A stretch of DNA of 64,000 nt from CAZTTG01 sp964615935 (GTDB taxonomy: Bacteria; Planctomycetota; UBA1135; GCA-002686595): the NCBI GenBank assembly GCA_964615935.1, contig CAZTTG010000014.1, positions 16,012-80,011 of the forward strand. Direction: 5' to 3'. The position numbers and the translations under genes are program-made. Positions within the stretch are counted from its first letter, which is position 1; each line of letters opens with the position of its first letter. Shown in pieces: positions 37,155 through 46,011 of the stretch. A model generated the notes under the pieces. The model ran no database searches and had not been told where the DNA came from. It saw nothing but the letters and a program-made list of their open reading frames with translations.

Positions 37155-37265
37155 TCAGGGCCAGGCGGCCAGGGTAACCAGCAGCAGGGCCAGGATTCCG
37201 ACGACTACCGAGATGATCGCGTGAGACTGATTGCCGGTGGACGTAGACGGAGAGTGCGTCTGCAT
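37155..37265 (-). CDS. Possible small membrane peptide
   Basis: This 36-residue open frame starts M-Q-T-H-S-P-S-T and then has a single strongly hydrophobic stretch (A-I-I-S-V-V-V-G-I-L-A-L-L-L-V-T-L-A-A-W), as expected of a one-helix membrane peptide. There is no ribosome binding site and no homologue was recognised, so it could be chance in GC-rich DNA. Confidence 0.25.
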   Translation of the reverse strand: MQTHSPSTSTGNQSHAIISVVVGILALLLVTLAAWP

Positions 37266-37335
37266 GGGCAGGTGGGGGACACGGTGAGCAGCAGGTTTGC
37301 CCGACGAGTCAACAAATACCACGAAATGCGAGCTT

Positions 37336-37380
37336 GTGGGAATGGAACTCGGGACCTTGAGTGGGAATGGAACTCGGGAC
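37336..37380. repeat. Two-copy direct repeat, period 25
   Basis: The 20-base unit gtgggaatggaactcgggac occurs exactly at 37336-37355 and 37361-37380. Only two copies are present, so it is not a CRISPR array. Confidence 0.9.
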
Positions 37381-37546
37381 AAGGATGAACGAGCCGATTC
37401 GCATCCCCTGCCCCCGGGCGGGGATTCGATCCTCCCGAAGTCCCACCTTCGGCATCCAGGGGGGCCGGAATGTTGCCGATCTGCAACCTGAATCGAATTC
37501 GGGGAGCCCCGCTCCGGCGGATTCCCCACGACTCCGGCCCTCCCTC

Positions 37547-40195
37547 ATGAGACCTACCCTGCTCCGCGCCCGTCCGATCGTGCTCCTGGCCGTGCTCCTG
37601 GCCCTGCTGGTGGCCGCTCCCGACGCCTGGGCGCTGCAGCGGGGCCAGGGCGGGACTCCCCCCCGGCCCCAGGGCCGCAAGGGGCGTCAATCCGAGAAGA
37701 CCGAGCCCAAGGAGCTGCCCCCCAACGAGCACGAGGACTACCTGGTCCCCCAGCTCGAGGGCGAGCTCGGCACCGTGGCCCCCCAGCCCCCCGACGTGGT
37801 GGCCGAGGACGCCCCGGTGCACCAGGACACCCACGGCCGGGCCCAGCACCAGCTCCAGGCCATCGCCGGCCGGGACGGGGCGGGCTTCGCCGCCGTCTGG
37901 CGGGACACCCGGGACGGGAACATGGGCCTCTACTTCGCCCGGATCGGCCTGGACGGTCGCCTGCGGGAGGACGAGCGGCCGGTCTACGCGCAGGGCTCCT
38001 CCTCCCGCGAGGTCGAGCCCTGCGTGGCGGTCGGGGAGGGCTGCTCGGGAGGTCTGGCCTGGTTCTCCTCGGGGGTGGGTGACGACCGGGTGAACCTGCG
38101 CTTCTTCGATCCCGAAGGCGCCTTCGTGGGAACGGACCGACCCCTGATGGAGCCCGGCGGCGCGGGGCAGGCGGCGGGACGCCGCCAGGGACTGGCGGGG
38201 CCGAGGGCCTCGGGCACGCGGCGCGTGCCCCAGATCGCCCTCTGGCCCGACGGGAGCGGCTCGGTGGTCTGGGCCGCGGACGGTCGGCTGTGGCACCAGG
38301 CCCTCGACACCTCGGGCCAGCCCGCGGGTCGGCCCGAGGCCATCAACCCCCGGGGTCCCCTGGCCCTCTCCCCCCCGCGCCTCGCCGGCGCGCCCCGGGC
38401 CGGCCTGATCTGCGCCTGGAGCTGCTCGGAGGGGATCGCCACCTGGCGGCGCCGCCGGAACGGGGGCGCCGTCCTCCTGCCGGGAGGGCCGGGCGAGCTC
38501 CTGGGGACGGCCTCGGCGGCCCCCTCGGGCGCCGAGGGGTGGTGGCTCCTGGTCGATCTGAAGGGACGGGTCGTGCTCCGACACCTGCCCGATCTGGGCC
38601 GCCCGGACCGGCGCGACGTGGAGGTCCTCGCCGCGCCCGTGGAGGGCGGGGATCTGGCCGTCTGGAGCTCGGGCGTCGCCGCCCTGCTCGAGGAGAGGCG
38701 GGACGAGGGCGACCCGCGCACCCGGGCCGGGCCCTTTCGCCTCGAGCTCTTCGACCCGGGAGGCCGACCGCTCCGGCGGGAGGTCGCCGAGCTCCTGGCG
38801 GACGATTCCAGGGGGGCCTTCGGGCCCCGGATCGCGCCCGCGGGCGACCTGCTCATGGCGGCCTGGACCGAGCGGCGCGCGGGCTCCCTGGACGTCTACT
38901 CGCGGCTCGTGGCCCCGGGCACCCGGGGCCGGATGAGTCCCGTCCGGCGGGTCAACACCGACGCCCGCAGCTCCGACCAGCGCCAGCAAGCGGTCGCCGG
39001 CGACGGCTTCTCCCGCGCGGCCGTGGCGTGGTCCGACGACCGGGAGGGTACCTGGCGGGTGTACGTCCGGCTGATGGACCGGGAGGGGGCCTTCACCAGC
39101 CCCGAGATCCCGGTGCCGGCCCCCCTCGAGCCCCGGGAAGGGGAGCCCGCCGTCGAGCCCGCGGCGCTCGTCCCCGGGGAGATCGGCGGCCGGATTCGCC
39201 CCGTCGTGGCCATGGGCGAGCAGGGCCGCTTCCTGGTGGCGTGGAAGGAGCGGGTGGCCGAGGATCGCTGGGCCGTCCGGGCGCAGGCCTTCGCCGCGCG
39301 GGGCGCGCCCGCCTCCGCCGACTTCGACCTGGACGTTCCCGGAGAGAGCACTCCCGCCCAGTCGAGCCCGGCCGCGACGGCCCTGCGGGGTGGCCGCGGG
39401 TACGCCGTGGCCTGGACGAGGACGGGTGGTGGCCTGCGCGCGCGCCACGTCTCGGCGAGCGGCTCCCTCGGCGCGACCACCCCGCGGCTCTCGAGCGCGG
39501 AATCCCCGGCGAATCCCTCGCTGGCGCTGCTCGACGACAGCCGCGTGCTGGTCGCCTGGGACGCGACCACTCCGGCGAAGCTGCGCCAGGTGTACGCGCA
39601 CTTCCTCACCCAGGACCTGCGGCCCGACGGCGGCGAGCTGGACTTCGAGCTCATGTTCCGCGGCTCGGACTGGAATCCGAGGGTGGCTCCGGGACCCGAC
39701 GGCGGCTTCGGCATGGCCTGGATCACGGGCGAGGGGCACGGCCGCGACATCTTCGTGCGCTTCTTCGATCGCGAGGGCACGGCCGTCTGCCGGCCCATCC
39801 CGGCCACGGTGAAGAGCAACGAGCAGGACGCCCACGACCTGATCCGCGCGGCCGACCGCTCCTGGATCCTCGCCTGGGAGGACGACATCTCCGGCTACGA
39901 CCACGCCTACGTGCGCCGCTTCGACTCGCACACCTTCCGGCCCGGACCGACGGTGACCCTCAACCAGCGGGCGGCGGCCTTCAACGAGAACCGCGGCGGG
40001 CCCCGAGTGGCCGCCTTCGACACCGGCTTCGTCGGCGTATGGACGGACTGCCGGCGCTCCCAGGGCAGCGACGTCTTCCGCCGGGTGCTGGGCCCGGGCT
40101 TCGACGAGGTCGAGGTCGAGGAGCCCGTCGCCGAGCCGGACGAGGGCTTCGAGGCGGGCGACGGCGGGGGGGGACGGGGCGGGCATCGCCGCTGA
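37547..40195 (+). CDS. Large exported beta-propeller-like protein of unknown function
   Basis: This 882-residue protein starts at the ATG at 37547, with signal P-I-V-L-L-A-V-L-L-A-L-L-V-A and a likely cleavage at A-W-A-L. A Pro/Gly/Lys-rich linker follows. The body has repeats of about 55-60 residues with patterns such as F-A-A-V-W-R-D-T-R-D-G-N-M-G-L-Y-F-A-R-I, A-A-V-A-W-S-D-D-R-E-G-T-W-R-V-Y-V-R-L-M and G-V-W-T-D-C-R-R-S-Q-G-S-D-V-F-R-R. Such repeats suggest one or two beta-propellers. The C-terminus is acidic and Gly-rich. No catalytic residues are visible. The gene is monocistronic, ending with a strong terminator-like hairpin at 40364. Confidence 0.7.
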   Translation: MRPTLLRARPIVLLAVLLALLVAAPDAWALQRGQGGTPPRPQGRKGRQSEKTEPKELPPNEHEDYLVPQLEGELGTVAPQPPDVVAEDAPVHQDTHGRAQHQLQAIAGRDGAGFAAVWRDTRDGNMGLYFARIGLDGRLREDERPVYAQGSSSREVEPCVAVGEGCSGGLAWFSSGVGDDRVNLRFFDPEGAFVGTDRPLMEPGGAGQAAGRRQGLAGPRASGTRRVPQIALWPDGSGSVVWAADGRLWHQALDTSGQPAGRPEAINPRGPLALSPPRLAGAPRAGLICAWSCSEGIATWRRRRNGGAVLLPGGPGELLGTASAAPSGAEGWWLLVDLKGRVVLRHLPDLGRPDRRDVEVLAAPVEGGDLAVWSSGVAALLEERRDEGDPRTRAGPFRLELFDPGGRPLRREVAELLADDSRGAFGPRIAPAGDLLMAAWTERRAGSLDVYSRLVAPGTRGRMSPVRRVNTDARSSDQRQQAVAGDGFSRAAVAWSDDREGTWRVYVRLMDREGAFTSPEIPVPAPLEPREGEPAVEPAALVPGEIGGRIRPVVAMGEQGRFLVAWKERVAEDRWAVRAQAFAARGAPASADFDLDVPGESTPAQSSPAATALRGGRGYAVAWTRTGGGLRARHVSASGSLGATTPRLSSAESPANPSLALLDDSRVLVAWDATTPAKLRQVYAHFLTQDLRPDGGELDFELMFRGSDWNPRVAPGPDGGFGMAWITGEGHGRDIFVRFFDREGTAVCRPIPATVKSNEQDAHDLIRAADRSWILAWEDDISGYDHAYVRRFDSHTFRPGPTVTLNQRAAAFNENRGGPRVAAFDTGFVGVWTDCRRSQGSDVFRRVLGPGFDEVEVEEPVAEPDEGFEAGDGGGGRGGHRR

Positions 40196-40363
40196 TCGGA
40201 GCCCCTCGGGCGGGGGTGAGGTCCCGTGCGGCGCTTTTCGCGCAAATGGCCGAACCCGCGGACCGAATGGTCCGTCGAAGCCGACGTGCGGCGCTGGATC
40301 CGCGTTTCTTCGCACTCAGGTAGGAGGAGCGCGCGCTCAGGAGCGGCGCCGGGCGCATCAGGG

Positions 40364-40393
40364 CACCGGCCGGACCCGCGGGTCCGGCCGGTG
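40364..40393 (+). terminator. Terminator-like perfect hairpin
   Basis: A 30-base perfect palindrome (CACCGGCCGGACCCG and its complement) is followed directly by TGTTTTC. It lies 169 bases after the preceding stop and 72 bases before the next start, and fits a Rho-independent terminator. Confidence 0.65.
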
Positions 40394-40464
40394 TGTTTTC
40401 GGGGTCCTTCGCCCGCCGGAGTAGAATCCGCCCTCCCCTGAGGCGCCCCGCCCCCCCTCCTCCC

Positions 40465-42378
40465 ATGAGCCACCCCACCCGGCCTCCCGCCCGCCCCGAG
40501 GCCTCCCGGATCCTCGCCCTCCTCGCCATCTCGCTGCTGGGGGCGGGCTGCGGGCACGAGGAGCGGGGACCGATCATGCACGTCGAGCGGGTGGCGTGCG
40601 CCCTGCTCGCCCGCCCCGAGCTGCGCGAGGTGGTCCGGGCCGACGGCGCGGCGCCCCCCCGCGTGGGCTCGATCATGCCCTACGGCGGCGGGGCCCGCGA
40701 CGCGGGCGCCCTGCCGAGCCTGATCCTGCCGCCTCCCTGCGAGGTGCGCATCCAGCTGCCGCGCTCCGCCCCTGGCGCCCACCTGCTGCTCGCGGCGGGC
40801 CTCGACCAGTCCGGGTACCGGGAGGCGGGCGAGGGCCGCGTGCGCTTCGAGGCGCTGCTGGAGGGCGTCCCCGTCTTCGAGGCCGAGATCGACGTCCTGA
40901 CCGCGATCCGCGAGCGGATCTGGATCCGCGGTCGAGCCGCGACCGAGGCGCCCGCCGAGCTCATCCTGCGCACGGAGTACTCCGGCGAGGGCGAGGCCCC
41001 CCAGGCCTGCGGATTCGGCCTCCTGGACGTGATCGTGCCCGAGAGCCATCCGCGCACCCGCGCCTCGAGCGAGGCTCCCAACGTCGTGCTGATCTGCGTC
41101 GACACCCTGCGGGCCGACGGCCTCTCCTGCTACGGCAACCCGCGGCGCACCAGCCCCAGGCTCGACGCCCTGGCCGCGCGCGGGACGCTCTTCGAGCGCG
41201 CCTTCGCGCCCTCGCCCTGGACCTGGCCCTCCACCGCCTCGCTCTTCACCGCGCTCTCGCCGCCCGAGCACGGCCTGACCGACATCGACTCCTGCTTCCT
41301 GGCGCACGAGCTCGAGACCCTGGCCGAGGCCCTCCAGCGCGCCGGCGTGACCACCGCGGCCTGGTCCACCAATCCCCTGGTCGGCCCCAGCAAGGGCTTC
41401 GCCCAGGGCTTCGAGGTCTTCGAGGAGCTCCCCTGGAAGCGCACCAGCCGGATCGCGCGGGAGGTGGAGCCGTGGCTGCGCGAGATGGGGGAGTGGCGCT
41501 TCTTCCTCTACCTGCACCCGATCGATCCCCACCTGCCCTACGAGCCCGAGCCCGACCTGGCCGCGGTCTTCGCCGGCCAGGGGCCCGACGGCCACCGGAC
41601 CGGGCTGGCGCGCGAGATCCTCGAGGCCCGCCACGCCGGAGGGGAGTGGGACCCGGCCGAGCTCCAGCGCACGCTGCGGCACGACCGCAAGCTCTACGAG
41701 GGCGAGGTCGCCGGCGTCGACCGGGCCCTGGGCGAGCTCCTGGACCTCCTGCGCGAGCTGGGGCTCGAGGAGAACACGGTGGTGGCGGTCACCTCCGACC
41801 ACGGCGAGGAGTTCGCCGAGCACGGCCTGACGGGCCACGCCGGCCAGCTCTACGACGAGCTCGTGCGCGTGCCCCTGATCCTGGCCGGCCCCGGCGTGCC
41901 GGCCGGGGTGCGCGTCGAGCGGTCGGTCGAGAACCGGCACGTCGCGCCCACCCTGCTCGAGCTGGCGGGCGTGCCCGCGCGGAGCAACCTGCGCGGCGCG
42001 AGCCTGCTGACCGGAGCGGACGCCGCCGCGGCGCCCATCTTCTTCAGCACCCGGCGCGGTCGCTGGATCCTGCCCGAGGAGAAGGCCGTCCGCCGGCCCC
42101 CTCACCTGTACGGCGTCCAGGTGGGCGACCGGCGCCTGATGTGGGCCCCCGCGGCCGAGGAGGGCGAGGCCGAGCTGGTGCGCCTCTACGACCTCGAGAG
42201 CGATCCCCGGATGAGGCACGACATCGCCCCCGAGGAGCCCGGGCGGGTGGGCGAGCTGCGGGCGCGGATCGAGGCCTGGCTCGAGGAGGGAGAGCGCGTC
42301 CGGCCGGTGGCGCTGGACGGCGGGGAGGCGGCCATCGAGCTGCTGAGGGCCATCGGCTACATTGGAGAGGACGAATGA
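40465..42378 (+). CDS. Sulfatase-fold lipoprotein, paralogue 1 (Thr at nucleophile site)
   Basis: This 637-residue protein has a signal with lipobox L-G-A-G-C. The first about 200 residues form a beta-type N-terminal domain. From about residue 208 it shows the alkaline-phosphatase/sulfatase core: APNVVLICVDTLRADGL (metal Asp), PSPWTWPSTASLFTALSPPE, Y-L-H-P-I-D-P-H-L-P-Y and VTSDHGEEFAEHG (metal Asp/His). The usual sulfatase C/S-x-P-x-R, in which Cys becomes formylglycine, is T-W-P-S-T here. So it is not an ordinary sulfatase; Thr may be the nucleophile as in phosphoglycol or phosphoethanolamine transferases, or the enzyme may be another phospho- or sulfo-hydrolase. The next gene starts inside its stop (ATGA). 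Confidence 0.85.
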   Translation: MSHPTRPPARPEASRILALLAISLLGAGCGHEERGPIMHVERVACALLARPELREVVRADGAAPPRVGSIMPYGGGARDAGALPSLILPPPCEVRIQLPRSAPGAHLLLAAGLDQSGYREAGEGRVRFEALLEGVPVFEAEIDVLTAIRERIWIRGRAATEAPAELILRTEYSGEGEAPQACGFGLLDVIVPESHPRTRASSEAPNVVLICVDTLRADGLSCYGNPRRTSPRLDALAARGTLFERAFAPSPWTWPSTASLFTALSPPEHGLTDIDSCFLAHELETLAEALQRAGVTTAAWSTNPLVGPSKGFAQGFEVFEELPWKRTSRIAREVEPWLREMGEWRFFLYLHPIDPHLPYEPEPDLAAVFAGQGPDGHRTGLAREILEARHAGGEWDPAELQRTLRHDRKLYEGEVAGVDRALGELLDLLRELGLEENTVVAVTSDHGEEFAEHGLTGHAGQLYDELVRVPLILAGPGVPAGVRVERSVENRHVAPTLLELAGVPARSNLRGASLLTGADAAAAPIFFSTRRGRWILPEEKAVRRPPHLYGVQVGDRRLMWAPAAEEGEAELVRLYDLESDPRMRHDIAPEEPGRVGELRARIEAWLEEGERVRPVALDGGEAAIELLRAIGYIGEDE

Positions 42379-44312
42379 GGCCCGCGAGGAATCCGATCGC
42401 CGCGCTGCTCCTGTCCCTGCTCCACGCCGGCTGCGGCGGAGGGGAGGGACCGGAGGCCGACCTGCCCCGCATGCGGATCGAGACCGTGGCCCTCTCGCTG
42501 GTGGCCGATCCCGAGCTGCGGACGGTCCTGCGCTGCCGGCCCGACGGCGAGCCCTACGCCGACTCGATGATGCCGCTGGGCAAGTCGCACACCGACGCCG
42601 GGATCCTGCCGGCCCTGGTGATGCCGCCCCCCTGCGAGGTCGCCTTCGAGCTCTCCGCCCTCGAGCCCGGCGCGGCGCTGCGCTTCGCGGCCGGCATCGG
42701 GACCGCCTCCTATGCCAGGGCCGGGGGCGGCGCGGTCCGCTTCGAGATCGAGCTGGACGGCCGGCTCGTCTTCGAGAAGGAGCTCGCCACGGGCGATGCG
42801 GTGCCGCGCGACGAGCGCGTGTGGCACCGGGGCGAGCTCCCCGTCGCGGGCGGCGGCCGGCTGATCCTGCGCACCAGCCCGGTCGAGGGCGCCGCCGGAG
42901 ACGCGGAGCCGGTGCAGGCCGGCTTCGGTCTGCTGGAGGTGATCCAGCCCCGCGAGGTGCGCCGCACGCGCTCCTCGCCCGAGCGCCCCAACGTGCTGCT
43001 GGTCACCATCGACACCCTGCGCGCCGACGGGCTCCACGCCTACGGCAACCCGCGCGAGGCCAGCCCGGTCATCGATCGCCTCGCCGCGCGCGGCGTGCTC
43101 TACGAGGCGGCCTTCGCGACCTCGCCCTGGACCTGGCCCTCGACCGCCTCGCTGCTCACCTCGCTGACCCCGCCCGAGCACGGGCTGGAGTCGGTGGACT
43201 CCTGCTACCTGGCCGACGAGCTCTTGACCCTGGCCGAGGTCTTCCAGTTCCGGGGCTTCACCACCGCCGCCTTCTCCTGCAACCCGCTGGTGGTGCGCAA
43301 CAAGAACTTCGACCAGGGCTTCGAGCTCTTCCGGGAGTACGAGCCGATCGGGGAGGAGTGGATCCCCACCCGCGAGATCCTGGACGACGTGCGGGCCTGG
43401 ATCGACGAGATGGGGGAGTTTCGCTTCTTCCTCTACCTGCACGTGATCGATCCCCACGGGCCCTACCTGCCCGAGGAGGACCTGGCCCGGCGCTGGGCGC
43501 CGCCGCGCCCCGAGGGCCTGCAGGAGGGGGCCTGGCAGCCCTTCCTGCGCAAGATGTACGCCGGCGAGGAGTACGACGCCGAGCGGCTGGCGGGCTTCCT
43601 CGACTACCGCCGGGCCATGTACGACGGCGAGGTCGCCACCGTGGACCGGGCGCTGGGGGAGATCCTCGCGCACCTGGACGCCCTGGGGCTGACGGAGAGC
43701 ACCGTGGTGGCGGTCACCTCGGACCACGGCGAGGAGTTCCTCGAGCACGGCATGCTGGCCCACGGCAAGCAGCTCTTCGACGAGTCGGTGCGGGTCCCGA
43801 TGATCCTGGCCGGCCCGGGCGTGCCCGAGGGGGTCCGCGAGGCGCGGCCGGTGGAGAACCGCTTCCTGGTCCCGACCCTGCTGCGGCTCGCCGGGCTGCC
43901 GGTGCCCGAGCGGCTCGAGGGGCCCGACCTCACCGACCTGCCGGTCCTGGCCCGGCGGCCGGTCGAGCCCCTCTTCCTCTCGACGCGGCTGGGCAAGTGG
44001 ATCGATCGGGAGGAGGGACGGCTCGCGACCGTGCCGGAGCTGCACGGCGTGCAGCTCGAGGGGAAGCTCCTCCTGTGGTCGCCCTCGACCGAGGGCGGCG
44101 AACGCGAGCGGCTGGCGCTCTTCGACCTCGAGCGGGATCCGCGCGCCGAGCGCGACCTGGCCCCGGAGCGGCCCGGGGAGGTGGAGGCCCTCCGCCGGCT
44201 GATCGAGGAGTGGCTGGCGCGCGCCGAGTCGGTGCGCCCCAACGTGCTCGGCGGGGGCGAGCCCGCGCTCGAGCTGCTCCGGGAGATCGGCTACGTCGAC
44301 AGCGAGGACTAG
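42375..44312 (+). CDS. Sulfatase-fold lipoprotein, paralogue 2 (Thr at nucleophile site)
   Basis: This 645-residue protein is the tandem paralogue of the preceding one and overlaps its stop by four bases. It has a lipobox (L-L-H-A-G-C), the same N-terminal domain, and the core motifs RPNVLLVTIDTLRADGLHAY, TSPWTWPSTASLLTSLTPPE, LHVIDPHGPYL and VTSDHGEEFLEHG. Again T-W-P-S-T replaces the formylglycine motif, so the pair shares this loss. It ends Y-V-D-S-E-D followed by TAG; that stop is part of the CTAG flanking the element at 44313-44506. The two proteins may act on related substrates at the cell surface. The substrate is unknown. Confidence 0.85.
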   Translation: MRPARNPIAALLLSLLHAGCGGGEGPEADLPRMRIETVALSLVADPELRTVLRCRPDGEPYADSMMPLGKSHTDAGILPALVMPPPCEVAFELSALEPGAALRFAAGIGTASYARAGGGAVRFEIELDGRLVFEKELATGDAVPRDERVWHRGELPVAGGGRLILRTSPVEGAAGDAEPVQAGFGLLEVIQPREVRRTRSSPERPNVLLVTIDTLRADGLHAYGNPREASPVIDRLAARGVLYEAAFATSPWTWPSTASLLTSLTPPEHGLESVDSCYLADELLTLAEVFQFRGFTTAAFSCNPLVVRNKNFDQGFELFREYEPIGEEWIPTREILDDVRAWIDEMGEFRFFLYLHVIDPHGPYLPEEDLARRWAPPRPEGLQEGAWQPFLRKMYAGEEYDAERLAGFLDYRRAMYDGEVATVDRALGEILAHLDALGLTESTVVAVTSDHGEEFLEHGMLAHGKQLFDESVRVPMILAGPGVPEGVREARPVENRFLVPTLLRLAGLPVPERLEGPDLTDLPVLARRPVEPLFLSTRLGKWIDREEGRLATVPELHGVQLEGKLLLWSPSTEGGERERLALFDLERDPRAERDLAPERPGEVEALRRLIEEWLARAESVRPNVLGGGEPALELLREIGYVDSED

Positions 44313-44506
44313 CCCGGATTATTCATGAACACGCACTCAGAACGCCACGAACGGCCGGCTACGCCGGCCTCTCGGCCCCTGCTGGCACTTTCCACCCGCC
44401 GGCGTCCTCGACGACCTGTCAAGGTCGCCTCCGGGGCCGACGCGCGCAAAGTGCCAGCAGGAACCGATTCGAGGCGTTCTGAGCACGTCTTCATGAATAA
44501 TCCGGG
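44313..44506. mobile_element. MITE-like element 2 with terminal inverted repeats
   Basis: This 194-base element has perfect 17-base ends (cccggattattcatgaa) that continue with 14 of 17 further matches (ctcagaacgcc region). A second, internal 14-base inverted repeat (cctgctggcacttt) is also present. It is flanked by CTAG at 44309-44312 and 44507-44510. Its ends are unrelated in sequence to element 1, yet the target is the same tetranucleotide and again contains the upstream gene's stop. No coding sequence lies inside. It probably derives from a transposon whose transposase is elsewhere. Confidence 0.65.
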
Positions 44507-44520
44507 CTAGGGACGACAGC

Positions 44521-45999
44521 ATGATCCCCGACGGTCAGCACCCCCTGATCCCGACCGGCCCGACCGGCCCGACCGGCGAGCTGCGTCACGCCACCAAGAT
44601 CGTGGCCACCCTCGGCCCGGCCTCCGAGCCCCTGCTCGGCCCCATGATCGACGCCGGCCTCTCCGTGGCGCGGCTCAACTTCGGCCACGGCCAGCCGGAG
44701 GAGCACCGCCGGCGGGTGGCCCGGCTGCGCGAGGCGGCCGAGCGGCGCGGGGCGCGCGTCGGCATCCTCGGCGACCTGCCGGGCCCCAAGCTGCGGCTGG
44801 GTCGCTTCGAGGGCGGCTTCGCCGAGCTGGAGGAGGGCCAGGAGGTCTCGCTGGTCGAGGGCGCCGGCCCGGCCAGGGCGGGCGTCGTGCCCTTCGACTT
44901 CTCCGACCTCCTGCCGTCGATCCGCTCCGGGCAGCGCGTCCACCTCGCCGACGGCGCGGTCGAGCTGGTGGTGCTGGCGGTGGGTCGCGACTCGGCCGCG
45001 GCGCGGGTGCTGCGGGGCGGCCGCGCGGGGGACCGCCAGGGGGTGCACCTGCCCGACTCCAGCCTGGTCCGCGAGGTGCCCACCGAGAAGGACCGCGAGC
45101 TCATCGAGCTGGCCTGCGAGCTCTCCCTCGACCTGCTCGGACTGAGCTTCGTCTCGAGCGCCGAGGAGGTCGAGCGGGTGCGCGAGCTCGCGCCGGCCCC
45201 GCTCCTGGTGGCCAAGATCGAGCGCCGGGCGGCCCTCGACGAGCTGGACGGCATCCTGGCCGCGGCCGACGGGGTGATGGTCGCGCGCGGCGACCTGGGG
45301 GTGGAGGTCGAGCTGGAGCAGCTGCCCCTGATCCAGAAGTCGCTGATCGCGCGCTCGCTGGAGGCCGGGCGCTTCACCATCACGGCCACCGAGATGCTCG
45401 AGTCCATGGTCTCGGCCAGCCGTCCCACCCGGGCCGAGGTGACCGACGTGGCCAACGCGGTCCTGGACGGCAGCGACGCGGTGATGCTCTCGGCCGAGAC
45501 CGCGGTGGGGGCCTACCCGGTGCAGGCGGTCGAGACCATGCGCCGCATCGCCGCGACGGTGGAGGCCAGCCAGCGCTATCGGGACATCGAGCGGATCGCC
45601 TTCCGCCGCGCCGAGCCCACGGTCTCCAACGCCACCACCCTGGCCGCGGTCCAGGCGGCCGAGGCCCTGGGCATCGAGCGCATCGTGTGCTTCACCGAGA
45701 CCGGCAACACGGCCCGGCTCCTCTCGCGCTACCGCCCCGTGGCGGAGGTGATCGCCCTCTCGCCCGACGAGCGCACCCTGGGCCGCATGGCCGTCCTGGG
45801 CTGCGTCCGCCCGGTCCTCTTCGAGCGCCGCGGCAGCCTGGAGGAGATGCTGGAGGCCTCCCAGCAGATGCTGGTCGAGCGGGGCCTGTGCCGGACGGGC
45901 GAGGAGATCGCCTTCGTCGCCGGCGTCCCCCCGGGGGTCAGCTGCTCGACCAACGTGATGAAGCTGCACCGCATCGGGGACCCGGCGCGGCTGCACTGA
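44521..45999 (+). CDS. pyk: Pyruvate kinase
   Basis: This 492-residue cytoplasmic enzyme makes ATP and pyruvate from phosphoenolpyruvate. Core motifs are T-K-I-V-A-T-L-G-P-A-S, S-V-A-R-L-N-F-G-H-G, G-D-L-P-G-P-K-L-R-L-G, LLVAKIERRAALDELDGIL (catalytic Lys and metal Glu), G-V-M-V-A-R-G-D-L-G-V-E, TATEMLESM and N-A-V-L-D-G-S-D-A-V-M-L-S-A-E-T. The C-terminal domain has T-E-T-G-N-T-A-R-L-L-S-R-Y-R-P. The usual D-L-K-G-P is D-L-P-G-P and A-T-Q-M-L is A-T-E-M-L, mild deviations. An N-terminal P-T-G-P-T-G-P-T-G stretch comes from a short DNA repeat. The gene lies 10 bases after the end of element 2. Confidence 0.95.
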   Translation: MIPDGQHPLIPTGPTGPTGELRHATKIVATLGPASEPLLGPMIDAGLSVARLNFGHGQPEEHRRRVARLREAAERRGARVGILGDLPGPKLRLGRFEGGFAELEEGQEVSLVEGAGPARAGVVPFDFSDLLPSIRSGQRVHLADGAVELVVLAVGRDSAAARVLRGGRAGDRQGVHLPDSSLVREVPTEKDRELIELACELSLDLLGLSFVSSAEEVERVRELAPAPLLVAKIERRAALDELDGILAAADGVMVARGDLGVEVELEQLPLIQKSLIARSLEAGRFTITATEMLESMVSASRPTRAEVTDVANAVLDGSDAVMLSAETAVGAYPVQAVETMRRIAATVEASQRYRDIERIAFRRAEPTVSNATTLAAVQAAEALGIERIVCFTETGNTARLLSRYRPVAEVIALSPDERTLGRMAVLGCVRPVLFERRGSLEEMLEASQQMLVERGLCRTGEEIAFVAGVPPGVSCSTNVMKLHRIGDPARLH

Positions 46000-46011
46000 G
46001 GGAGGGGCGGT

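Larger units (their letters stand above)
37021..37546. other. Intergenic region, 526 bases
   Basis: This follows the SelW-like gene. It contains a perfect 20-base palindrome (37127-37146), a short possible membrane peptide on the minus strand (37155-37265) and an exact 20-base direct repeat (37336-37380). The stretch from about 37300 to 37380 is more AT-rich than its surroundings and probably carries the promoter of the gene at 37547. No tRNA cloverleaf was found, despite a T-loop-like ggattcgatcc at 37424-37434. Confidence 0.5.

Noticed and set aside
37336..37380. Possible CRISPR array
   Set aside because: There are only two repeat copies with a 5-base spacer and no cas genes.
37424..37434. 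T-loop-like sequence suggesting a tRNA
   Set aside because: No anticodon arm, D arm or CCA-compatible acceptor stem could be paired around it on either strand.
44555..44580. Collagen-like P-T-G repeats at the start of pyruvate kinase
   Set aside because: Only three units, produced by a short DNA repeat; no sign of a functional collagen-like domain.
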